DNA of 64,000 nt, taken from NCBI GenBank assembly GCA_964450495.1, contig CAYVFU010000007.1:25207-89206 (forward strand), read 5' to 3'. Both the position numbers and the translations under genes were made by a program. Below, piece by piece: positions 26,735 to 35,024 of this stretch. The notes beneath the pieces were generated by a model that was given only the letters and a program-made list of their open reading frames with translations, made no database searches and had not been told where the DNA came from. Each line of letters opens with the position of its first letter. Position 1 is the first letter of the stretch. The DNA is from CALFUK01 sp964450495 (lineage in GTDB: Bacteria > Bacteroidota > Bacteroidia > Chitinophagales > Saprospiraceae).

Positions 26735-29032
26735 CTATACAAACGTATACCCCTGCTTCGCAATTGGTAACTTCCGAATCCGGTTTCCTGTCGCTGCAAA
26801 AATCGCATTGGTTAAAGCTGGTGCAGCTGGAGGAGTTCCCGGCTCACCTACCCCACCTGGATAATGCTCATTTTCCATAATGTGCACATCGACTTGTGGC
26901 GACACATTCATACGGACCATATCGTATTGAGGAAAATTTAATTCATTAACTGAACCATCATCCCAGGTAATCTCACCATATAACGCTGCAGATAATCCGA
27001 AAACTAAACCACCTTCCATTTGGGCTTGAACAGTATCAGGATTGATGTATGTACCGCAATCAATGACACAAGAATATCTGTCAATAGAAAATTGTTTGTC
27101 TCCCAATTTAGAGATTTGAGCAACTTGTCCAACTATAGAACCAAAGCTCTTGTGCAATGCAATACCTCTGAATTTTCCATCTTGTGCTCCCCAGTTACCC
27201 AACTCTGCAGCTTTATCTAATACTGCTGCAAAGCGTGGATGGTTAGCTAATTTTGATTTTCTGAATTGGTATGGATCTTGACCGGCGGCATGTGCACATT
27301 CATCAAGAAAACTTTCTGTGAAAAAAGCATTTTGAGAACTACCGACTGATCTCCAAAATCCGACTTGGACTGGTAGGTCGTGGTTGCCAAAAGCTACTCG
27401 TTGGTTTTTCATGATGTATGGCAAATTAGCGGCACCTTCTATTGTCGCTTCATCTTTTTCAGGAGGTGGAGCCATCGCTGGCATCATTCTGCTAATGGCA
27501 CTATTGGATACAGATTGTAAGGCCATCATATTGTCCCAAGCAGTAATTTCACCGTTAGTGTCAACAACTGCTTTGAATCTACTCTTTGCTGCAGGTCGAT
27601 ACATGTCATTCTGCATATCTTCTTCTCTCGTAAATACCGTCTGAATAGGAACTCCAGGCATTTCTTTTGCAACCGCTGTCGCTTTTCTTACGAAATCTGG
27701 TTCTGCTCGTCTACCGAATCCACCACCTAAATAAGTCGTATTAACTTTAATGGCTGACTTGGCTAATCCAGCTACTTCACTTACCATATTTTGAACAATA
27801 GAAGATCCTTGATGACCAACCCATGCTTCTGCACTATCACTGTTTACCAAAACAGTACAGTTTAACGGTTCCATTGCAGCGTGAGCGAGGTATGGCACTT
27901 CGTAAGTACCCTCTATTACTGTGTTATTTTTATCAGAAAAGACAGCAGCAACATCGCCATCATTCACTGGTGTTGCAAGTGGTGTCTGTTCTAGAATTTC
28001 ATTTAATTCAGCATCAATTGTAGCCGAATTAATATTGCCGTTTCCAGAATCGTCTTCTTCTACTCTTAATGCGAGTGCTGCATTTTTAGCACGCCATGTA
28101 TTGTCACCAATAACAGCCGCACCAAATTCTGTTAAAACAACTTTTTCTATACCTGGTCTAGCTTCTATATCGTCCTTATTTATCAAGTCGGTAATTTTTC
28201 CTCCGATGACAGAAGGATGTTTCAACACCGCATATTTCATATTCTCTAGTCGAACATCTAAGCCAAATTCTGCAGTCCCCGTTACTTTATCCGGAATATC
28301 CAATCGCTCCACTGGTTTGCCAATCAATTTCCACTCTGCTTTCTTCTTCAATTCCGGCAGACCGTCGTATTGAACCTCAGCCGCAGCTTCTGCCAACTGG
28401 CCATAACTTAATTTTTCGTTGTTGCCTGTATTTATAATGTGGCCGTTTTCTGCTTTGCAATCTGCGACATCAATGTCCCATTTATCTGCAGCAGCCACTT
28501 TCAACATTTCTCGTGCTGTTGCTCCAGCATAACGCATATTATTATAACCATCAGGAATTGTTGTACTCCCTCCTGTAGCAATTAATGGTAAGGAAGCATA
28601 AATCTTCTCCATCAAGGAATAACCTTTGAAGGCATTCGGTTCTTTCTGGGTCAACATGAACGTATTCGAATAAGGTGATTCTGGTTGTGGGTGTATAACC
28701 TTAATCGTTGACATATCCACGTCCAATTCTTCAGCTATCATCTGAGGGATGGATGTATATACACCTTGACCCATTTCTGCTCTAGGGACGGCTACAGTGA
28801 TCGTATTGTCAGGTGCAATTCTAATCCAAGCATTTAAGGAATCTCCTTCGCCCATTCCTGCACCAGAGTATTTTTTGACTTTTTTATTCAAATAAACATT
28901 CCCACCAACGGCTACTAATAATCCAACACCTGCTAATCCACCTACACCGATAAATGCTCGACGTGTCCATTTACCTTTTTTCTTTTGTTTATGATTGTTA
29001 TCCATATCTGATTTATACGTATGATCTGCCAT
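26735..29032 (-). CDS. Molybdenum hydroxylase large subunit (IorB / aldehyde oxidase type)
   Basis: 765 residues, the molybdopterin-cytosine-dinucleotide-binding subunit of a xanthine dehydrogenase-family enzyme of the isoquinoline 1-oxidoreductase/aldehyde dehydrogenase type. The N-terminus has a Tat signal (KWTRRAFIGVGGLAGVGLL), so the complex is exported folded. Family motifs: RAEMGQGVYTSIPQMIAEEL, GGGFGRRAEPDFV, and the C-terminal GVGEPGTPPAAPALTNAIF with the Glu expected to be catalytic. The [2Fe-2S] subunit lies 18 bp upstream in the same unit. No cytochrome c subunit gene follows, so the electron acceptor is unclear. The substrate (aldehyde or N-heterocycle) cannot be told. Confidence 0.92.
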   Translation of the reverse strand: MADHTYKSDMDNNHKQKKKGKWTRRAFIGVGGLAGVGLLVAVGGNVYLNKKVKKYSGAGMGEGDSLNAWIRIAPDNTITVAVPRAEMGQGVYTSIPQMIAEELDVDMSTIKVIHPQPESPYSNTFMLTQKEPNAFKGYSLMEKIYASLPLIATGGSTTIPDGYNNMRYAGATAREMLKVAAADKWDIDVADCKAENGHIINTGNNEKLSYGQLAEAAAEVQYDGLPELKKKAEWKLIGKPVERLDIPDKVTGTAEFGLDVRLENMKYAVLKHPSVIGGKITDLINKDDIEARPGIEKVVLTEFGAAVIGDNTWRAKNAALALRVEEDDSGNGNINSATIDAELNEILEQTPLATPVNDGDVAAVFSDKNNTVIEGTYEVPYLAHAAMEPLNCTVLVNSDSAEAWVGHQGSSIVQNMVSEVAGLAKSAIKVNTTYLGGGFGRRAEPDFVRKATAVAKEMPGVPIQTVFTREEDMQNDMYRPAAKSRFKAVVDTNGEITAWDNMMALQSVSNSAISRMMPAMAPPPEKDEATIEGAANLPYIMKNQRVAFGNHDLPVQVGFWRSVGSSQNAFFTESFLDECAHAAGQDPYQFRKSKLANHPRFAAVLDKAAELGNWGAQDGKFRGIALHKSFGSIVGQVAQISKLGDKQFSIDRYSCVIDCGTYINPDTVQAQMEGGLVFGLSAALYGEITWDDGSVNELNFPQYDMVRMNVSPQVDVHIMENEHYPGGVGEPGTPPAAPALTNAIFAATGNRIRKLPIAKQGYTFV

Positions 29033-29050
29033 TTTACTTTTCTTTTTAAA

Positions 29051-29524
29051 TTAACCTAATAATGAATTTTCGTCCTGCCTCCATTTGGCAGCAGTATGGA
29101 TTGCTTCTCTCACTCGTTGGTATGTACCACAACGACAGATGTTGTTCATTGCTTCATCGATATCAGCATCGGTGGGATTTGGTTTCTCATCCAAGAGACC
29201 TTCTGCAGCAATGATCTGTCCAGATTGACAATATCCGCATTGAGGTACTTGATGTTGTATCCATGCTTTCTGAACAGCAGACAAATTTCCTGCATCTGCA
29301 ATTCCCTCTATGGTTTTTATTTCTTTTCCAGCGACTGCTGAAATTGGAAGCGTGCAGGTCCTCATAACTTTTCCATCCACTAAACACGAACAAGCTCCGC
29401 ATGCAGAAACGCCACAACCGTATTTTGTTCCGGTCATATTTAGTTCATCTCTTAAGACCCAAAGCAGTGGCATTGACTCTTCTACATCAACCGATACGGA
29501 CTTTCCATTTATTGTTAATTCCAT
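29051..29524 (-). CDS. (2Fe-2S)-binding subunit of the molybdenum hydroxylase (IorA type)
   Basis: 157 residues holding two [2Fe-2S] clusters: the plant-ferredoxin-like set in YGCGVSACGACSCLVDG and the C-terminal helical set in CGYCQSGQ and ICRCGTYQRVREAI. It passes electrons from the molybdenum centre of the large subunit. It has no signal of its own and probably leaves the cell with the Tat-bearing partner. Length is standard. First gene of the two-gene unit. Confidence 0.94.
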   Translation of the reverse strand: MELTINGKSVSVDVEESMPLLWVLRDELNMTGTKYGCGVSACGACSCLVDGKVMRTCTLPISAVAGKEIKTIEGIADAGNLSAVQKAWIQHQVPQCGYCQSGQIIAAEGLLDEKPNPTDADIDEAMNNICRCGTYQRVREAIHTAAKWRQDENSLLG

Positions 29525-29875
29525 GACAAGTAGTTTTAGAGTATTAATATCGCAAAAACCGTGCTTTCTATGTCTTTACTTAGGTACAATTGTCTTTAGA
29601 CAGGCTATATTATTGACAAATGGCAAGTAAAAGTTGATATATGTATTAGAAAAAGTATTTGTTCATAGACTTAAACAAGTAAAATTCCCAAAATCCATAC
29701 TTCCCCGTATCTACACACTAGGCAGCAAGTAATCGAAATGTTGCTTGAATACGCCAATACAATTCTCGAATTCTAAACTCTGATAAAACCCATTAAATTA
29801 CCAGCCTTTTACGAACCAAATCAACCCATAAATCAGTTATATATGCACATTACAAAACAGAATAATTAATTAGAT
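29525..29875. other. Intergenic region between divergent iorA-type gene and nadA
   Basis: About 350 bases with no gene. It must hold the promoters of both divergent genes. The best -7 candidate for the minus-strand gene is a poor match (GGTTTTTG, about 40 bases from its start), and I see no clear box for nadA. No repeat or strong hairpin noted. Confidence 0.5.
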
Positions 29876-30904
29876 ATGTCAGCAGCAGAACTCGCACTTG
29901 CAGAAAAGGATTTGATCAAAAATGGTTTCCTCGATATAGATATCGATCCGACATTGAATCTTGAAGAAGAGATTGAAAAACTAAAGAAAGAAAACAACGC
30001 CATCATCTTGGCACATTATTATCAAGAGTCTGAGATTCAAGACATCGCAGATTACGTAGGCGACAGTCTTCAATTGTCTCAAATGGCAGCCAACACAGAA
30101 GCCGATGTGATTGTGTTTGCTGGAGTGCATTTTATGGCAGAGACGGCAAAAATGCTAAGTCCAAAAAAGAAAGTTGTACTGCCAGATTTAAAGGCTGGTT
30201 GTTCTTTAGCAGATTCATGTCCACCACACTTGTTCAAAAAATTCAAAGAAAAATATCCTGACCACGTTGTAGTAAGTTATGTGAACTGTACTGCTGAATT
30301 AAAGACACTTACTGATATCTGTTGCACCTCTTCTAATGCTCGATATGTCATTGAGAGTATCCCTAAAGATAAGGGTATTATTTTCGCCCCAGACAAAAAC
30401 CTTGGTGCCTACTTACAGAAAGTAACAGGTCGAGATATGGTCTTATGGAATGGTGCATGTATGGTACATGAGATTTTTTCTCATGAAAAAATAACTAAAC
30501 TACAAGTGCGACATCCAGATGCAGAATTCATCGCTCATCCTGAATGTGAAGCTCACCTACTAGAAATTGCCGATTACATTGGTTCTACTAGTGGCCTGCT
30601 AAAATATACCCAGACAAGTGACGCTAAGAAATTTATCGTTGCTACGGAGGCTGGGATCATCCATCAAATGGAATTAAAATCTCCAGATAAGGAATTTATC
30701 CCTGCACCACCTAACAACACATGTGCCTGCAACGATTGTCCTCATATGAAGCGCAACACCATGGAGAAGTTGTATCTAGCCATGAAGTATGAAATGCCAG
30801 AAATCATCCTTGAAGATTGGGTTATTGAAAAAGGAAGAGTATGCATTGATCGGATGATGGAAATTTCAGAAAAGGCTGGATTAAATACGAACAATAAGGT
30901 TTAA
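29876..30904 (+). CDS. nadA: Quinolinate synthase
   Basis: 342 residues. It condenses iminoaspartate with dihydroxyacetone phosphate to quinolinate, the second step of de novo NAD synthesis, and uses an oxygen-sensitive [4Fe-4S] cluster. Motifs: NAIILAHYYQESEIQDIADYV at the start, LKAGCSLADSCP, VLWNGACMVHEIFS, HPECEAHLLEIADYIGST and NNTCACNDCPHMKRNT; the cluster Cys residues lie in the first, second and last Cys-bearing motifs. Length is right for the group with a short N-terminal extension. nadB and nadC are not in the window. Confidence 0.95.
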   Translation: MSAAELALAEKDLIKNGFLDIDIDPTLNLEEEIEKLKKENNAIILAHYYQESEIQDIADYVGDSLQLSQMAANTEADVIVFAGVHFMAETAKMLSPKKKVVLPDLKAGCSLADSCPPHLFKKFKEKYPDHVVVSYVNCTAELKTLTDICCTSSNARYVIESIPKDKGIIFAPDKNLGAYLQKVTGRDMVLWNGACMVHEIFSHEKITKLQVRHPDAEFIAHPECEAHLLEIADYIGSTSGLLKYTQTSDAKKFIVATEAGIIHQMELKSPDKEFIPAPPNNTCACNDCPHMKRNTMEKLYLAMKYEMPEIILEDWVIEKGRVCIDRMMEISEKAGLNTNNKV

Positions 30905-31176
30905 TAATTTTGAATTTTTAATGCTGAATTAATGGTATAGTGATAGTAGGATTGCTATAACAAGCAACAAATTCATCTAGTCTTAAATTGAAGTTTGCAC
31001 ACTTCAATAAATTATAATTTATTCAATTGGTCGGTGAAAAGTCCTTTGCTCCAATGAATAATGAATAGACATAAGTATCTCTATTCTGAGATGAGAAGCT
31101 TTTCTTTAAACTTCATTCAGCATTAAACACCTGCCTGCCAGTAGGCAAGTTAAAAATTAAACATTACCTTCCAGTA

Positions 31177-33084
31177 ATGGCTCATGTAATTACACACTCA
31201 CTATTCACAGACTTTGATATTGAATTATTTAAATCTGGTAAACACTTTAAGCTTTACGAAAAGTTTGGAGCTCATGAGCTAGATCTTAATGGTGTTAAAG
31301 GAACATACTTTGCTGTATTTGCACCTGCAGCAAAAGCAGTATCTGTTATTGGTAATTTCAATGCTTGGGATGGTAGCCAACATGCTTTACAAGTCAGATG
31401 GGATTCATCTGGTATTTGGGAGGGTTTTATTCCAAACATTAGTTTAGGTGAATTATATAAGTATAGAATCTGGTCAGAAAATAGTGCTAACCATCACGAC
31501 AAGGCAGATCCTTTTGCTTTTTTTGCAGAAGTTGCTCCAAAGACTTCATCCATCAGCTGGTCTTTAGAATATAAGTGGGAAGACAATAATTGGATGTCTG
31601 AACGCGAAAACAAACAAGCTTTAGATAAGGCTATTTCTATATATGAATTGCATCTGGGATCTTGGAAACGCCAGTTGCCTGGAAATGAACCGTTGAGCTA
31701 TAAGGTACTTGCGAAAGATTTGGTAGGATACGTTTCTGAAATGGGATATACGCATGTGGAGATGATGCCAATCACTGAGTATCCTTATGAAATGAGTTGG
31801 GGCTATCAAGTAACAGGTTATTTTGCACCAACGAGTAGGTATGGCAATCCTCAAGAATTGATGTATTTGGTTGATTGTCTTCACCGAGAAAATATTGGGG
31901 TCATACTTGACTGGGTGCCTGCACATTTTCCAGGAGATGGGCATGGCTTGTATCGATTTGATGGCAGCTGCGTATATGAGCATCCTGACATTCGCAAAGG
32001 CTATCATCCAGACTGGAAGAGCTACATATTTAATTATGAAAGAGCTGAAGTGAGATCCTTTTTGATCAGCAGTGCTTTTTTTTGGTTAGATAAATACCAC
32101 ATTGATGGGTTGAGAGTCGATGCAGTGTCATCCATGATCTATTTAGATTATTCAAGAGAAGAAGGTGAGTGGGAACCAAATGTATTTGGCGGAAACGAAT
32201 ATTTAGCTGCCATTGATTTTTTAAAAGAATTAAATACTTCCGTTTATGCACATTTTGAAGGCATACAAATGATCGCTGAAGAATCAACAGCTTTTCCTGG
32301 CGTCAGTCATCCGACAGACACAGGTGGTTTAGGCTTTGGTATGAAATGGATGATGGGCTGGATGCACGACACATTGAATTACTTTGGCAAAGAACCTGCC
32401 TGGCGAAAACATCATCAAGATGCGATCAGCTTTAGTATGGTCTATGCATTTACTGAAAATTTTTGCTTGCCGTTGTCTCACGATGAAGTGGTTCATGGCA
32501 AGGGATCAATCATAGGTCGAATGCCGGGAGATGAGTGGCAACGGTTTGCAAATCTGAGGACATTGTATACGTATATGTATATGCATCCAGGGACTAAGCT
32601 AAATTTTATGGGTAATGAATTTGGTCAATACAATGAATGGAATGTCACACAAAGTTTGGACTGGCATTTACTGCAATACGCTCCACATGTCGGTTTACAA
32701 AAACTCACAAAACAGCTCAACCACATATACAAAAACGAGCCTGCACTTCACGAGAAACAATTTGATCATGATGGTTTTGAGTGGATTGCCCACGATGATG
32801 CCGAAAATTCTGTGATTGCATTTATTAGAAAAGGCAAACATCCAAAGGCCCAAATTATTGTTATTGCTAATTTTACTCCTGTTCCAAGAGATTCATATAC
32901 TGTAGGAGTACCAAATTTGGGTGACTGGAAACTTGTTTTAAATAGTGATTCTAGTCAGTATTTTGGAAGTGATTTTCAAGTAGCCGATATGCTCACTAGT
33001 AAAAAAGAAGAAATGCACGGCAAACAATTTTCTATACAGGTTTCTTTACCTCCATTATCATGCATCAGTTATAAGTTAACTTAA
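31177..33084 (+). CDS. glgB: 1,4-alpha-glucan branching enzyme
   Basis: 635 residues, a GH13 enzyme that makes alpha-1,6 branches in glycogen. Order: CBM48 domain (YFAVFAPAAKAVSVIGNFNAWDG), then the (beta/alpha)8 barrel with VILDWVPAHFPGDGHGL, nucleophile Asp315 (GLRVDAVSSMIYLDYSR), acid/base Glu368 (QMIAEESTAFPGV) and LPLSHDEVVHGKGSI, and an all-beta C-terminal domain. The length fits forms that lack an extra N-terminal module. The next gene starts 3 bp after the stop. In the 272 bases upstream there is a short hairpin (TGCCT...AGGCA, 31132-31147) but no clear promoter box. No other glg gene is present. Confidence 0.95.
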   Translation: MAHVITHSLFTDFDIELFKSGKHFKLYEKFGAHELDLNGVKGTYFAVFAPAAKAVSVIGNFNAWDGSQHALQVRWDSSGIWEGFIPNISLGELYKYRIWSENSANHHDKADPFAFFAEVAPKTSSISWSLEYKWEDNNWMSERENKQALDKAISIYELHLGSWKRQLPGNEPLSYKVLAKDLVGYVSEMGYTHVEMMPITEYPYEMSWGYQVTGYFAPTSRYGNPQELMYLVDCLHRENIGVILDWVPAHFPGDGHGLYRFDGSCVYEHPDIRKGYHPDWKSYIFNYERAEVRSFLISSAFFWLDKYHIDGLRVDAVSSMIYLDYSREEGEWEPNVFGGNEYLAAIDFLKELNTSVYAHFEGIQMIAEESTAFPGVSHPTDTGGLGFGMKWMMGWMHDTLNYFGKEPAWRKHHQDAISFSMVYAFTENFCLPLSHDEVVHGKGSIIGRMPGDEWQRFANLRTLYTYMYMHPGTKLNFMGNEFGQYNEWNVTQSLDWHLLQYAPHVGLQKLTKQLNHIYKNEPALHEKQFDHDGFEWIAHDDAENSVIAFIRKGKHPKAQIIVIANFTPVPRDSYTVGVPNLGDWKLVLNSDSSQYFGSDFQVADMLTSKKEEMHGKQFSIQVSLPPLSCISYKLT

Positions 33085-33087
33085 ATA

Positions 33088-33729
33088 ATGAAGGTTTGGC
33101 AAGTACTTATATTTCTATTGGTTTTGGCTGCTGACTTATATGCCATTCAATATGGTTATCCATCAAGAGCAATAACCAAACCTCTTCTACTTATAAGCTT
33201 GATTTTATTCTTTGTTTTTAACCTGAAAGGAAAAATAAGAGAGAATATGTTCATGTTGATAGGGATGGGATTTGCCTTACTTGGAGATGTCTTTTTACTT
33301 GGTGAATCAGATGTTAACTTCATGTTGGGCTTAAGCTCTTTTCTAATCATGCAAATTATATACAGCATTGTATTCTTCAAAGAAAAAGCGATAGGTGTTC
33401 ATAAACAAAAGTGGCAAGTGCTGCTAGTGCTCTTATTGACGATGCTTTTCCTCGGCTACATAGTCCCTCATGCTGGTGCCTTGTCTATTGCAGTATTCGT
33501 TTATGCTATCACCATAATGGCGATGTTGATTTTTGCGATTCTAAGATGGAAGGTTGCAGGTTATTGGTGGGTCGTAGCCGGTGCGAGTGCCTTTATGTTT
33601 TCTGATGCCTTATTGAGCGCCAACAAATTTAACGGGCCAATTTCAAATGCAGGTATAGGTGTAATGCTGAGCTATGGCTTAGCACAGTTAATGATTTGTC
33701 ACGGTTATCTTAGAGGAAGAAGTGCTTAG
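33088..33729 (+). CDS. YhhN-family membrane protein (lysoplasmalogenase type)
   Basis: 213 residues, nearly all hydrophobic, with about eight membrane segments. The family pattern includes GMGFALLGDVFLLG and GASAFMFSDALLSANKF, whose Asp residues correspond to those proposed as catalytic in lysoplasmalogenases (TMEM86/YhhN). These hydrolyse the vinyl-ether bond of lysoplasmalogens, but bacterial members are little studied and the activity here is inferred. Transcribed with glgB (3 bp gap). A hairpin terminator follows. Confidence 0.85.
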   Translation: MKVWQVLIFLLVLAADLYAIQYGYPSRAITKPLLLISLILFFVFNLKGKIRENMFMLIGMGFALLGDVFLLGESDVNFMLGLSSFLIMQIIYSIVFFKEKAIGVHKQKWQVLLVLLLTMLFLGYIVPHAGALSIAVFVYAITIMAMLIFAILRWKVAGYWWVVAGASAFMFSDALLSANKFNGPISNAGIGVMLSYGLAQLMICHGYLRGRSA

Positions 33730-33741
33730 GTGTAGAAAAGA

Positions 33742-33776
33742 GAAACCTGCTGAACAAAGACATTCAGACAGGTTTC
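33742..33776. terminator. Bidirectional hairpin terminator between convergent genes
   Basis: GAAACCTG at 33742-33749 pairs with CAGGTTTC at 33769-33776, and an inner stem CTGAA/TTCAG extends it. The hairpin lies between the ends of the YhhN-family gene and the DUF2853 gene and can serve both. Confidence 0.7.
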
Positions 33777-33788
33777 ACTAGTTGAAGA

Positions 33789-34133
33789 TTACTTTCCTTT
33801 AAGGGCAGTAGACTTCTTGGTTTCTTTAGCTAACAAGTAATAGAACATAGCTCTATGCTTGTTTCTGTTTTTCGCTCCGAAAGTTTTGATTACTCTTTCT
33901 ATCGCATTATCTGCTTTAGCACCAGTAACACCTAGTTTTTTCGCCAAAAATCCGTTCTTCACTCTTTCGATTTCTTTTTTGTCAGATGTTCCAACTTTAC
34001 TTGCGTCGGCACTGTACAAAGATGGACCACAAGCTTTAGCGGCAGCTTTAAGAAGAGCTTGATCAACTTTTTTTACGCCGATCTTTTCAAACTCTTTATT
34101 GTATTTCGCAAGAGCATCATCTAATTTTCCCAT
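33789..34133 (-). CDS. DUF2853 family protein
   Basis: 114 residues, small, basic and helical, matching DUF2853 (opening KLDDALAKYNKEFEKIGVKK; later KNGFLAKKLG and KNRNKHRAMFYYLLAKETKK). No signal peptide or catalytic motif. Function unknown. The high Lys and Ala content and single-gene unit suggest a well-expressed cytoplasmic protein. Confidence 0.85.
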   Translation of the reverse strand: MGKLDDALAKYNKEFEKIGVKKVDQALLKAAAKACGPSLYSADASKVGTSDKKEIERVKNGFLAKKLGVTGAKADNAIERVIKTFGAKNRNKHRAMFYYLLAKETKKSTALKGK

Positions 34134-34445
34134 AATGAAAGAAGATTTAATACTGTTTTATAAATTAAAAAAAATTATAACGCGTAAGGTAAACAAATTT
34201 ATTGCTTAGATGGCCTATCTATTATAAAAAAACACTGCGTGACGCTCTGTTAGACATAAGTGGTGCCCTAACCTCATACCAAGCGATAAATCTTACGATA
34301 GTTTCGCGAATCACTTTCGCCGTTGGCTACTTTAGACTCTTGGGCTCAACAGCATTTTATAAAGTTTTCCTTTAATCGAATTAATTCATTCGTTCATCTG
34401 TTTTGCTTATTGAAAACCGAATTTTTTTTCATTTTTACACACGTT
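34134..34445. other. Intergenic region between divergent DUF2853 gene and cvpA
   Basis: About 310 bases without a gene. An open frame of 41 codons joins cvpA from a TTG at 34323, but it has no signal-like or family-like residues and I treat it as leader DNA. No clear TAnnTTTG box, repeat or strong hairpin noted. Confidence 0.5.
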
Positions 34446-34988
34446 ATGATTATAGATATAGTAGCATTGGTTCTCATCGTTCTTGGATTCCTCACAGGTT
34501 ATAAAAATGGCATCATTAAGACAGCCTTTTCTACCTTATCCTTTTTACTGGCAATTCCAATTACGATCAAGTTCTCCCCTATTGTGATGAACCTGTTTCA
34601 AAACACACTCAAGTTTTCTGAAACACCTAGTTATCTACTTGGTATTGTTGCGACCTTTCTTCTAGTGCTATTTGGAATACAGTTTATAGGTCGTCGTTTG
34701 GAAGGCGTATTAAAAGCTGTCAACATTAATTTCATTAACAAATTTGCTGGAGGATTTCTGATGGCTGCTTTATTCAGTATTGCCTTAGGATTTTTAGTGC
34801 AGATTGCTACGGAGTTGCGGTTTATCAATTCTGAACAACAGCAAACTTCTATTACCTATCCTGCTTTAGTTACCTTACCTGGAGTTGCCAAACCAATGTA
34901 TGAGAAAGTCCGTCCGTTCTTTTCTGAATTTTGGGACAAGACAATGGATGCAATTGATGGGGCAAAAGATAAAATTGATGAAGGATAA
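34446..34988 (+). CDS. cvpA: CvpA family membrane protein
   Basis: 180 residues. The start is put at ATG 34446 (MIIDIVALVLIVLGFLTGYK), which gives the standard CvpA opening; the frame is open further upstream but has no family residues. There are four membrane segments and the typical NGIIKTAFSTLSFLLA loop after the first, then a C-terminal amphipathic and charged tail. CvpA proteins are needed for colicin V production in E. coli and for envelope or bile tolerance elsewhere; the mechanism is unknown. Confidence 0.85.
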   Translation: MIIDIVALVLIVLGFLTGYKNGIIKTAFSTLSFLLAIPITIKFSPIVMNLFQNTLKFSETPSYLLGIVATFLLVLFGIQFIGRRLEGVLKAVNINFINKFAGGFLMAALFSIALGFLVQIATELRFINSEQQQTSITYPALVTLPGVAKPMYEKVRPFFSEFWDKTMDAIDGAKDKIDEG

Positions 34989-35024
34989 TCCCTACACACA
35001 ATAATTGTTTTTAGAAAGAAAAAT

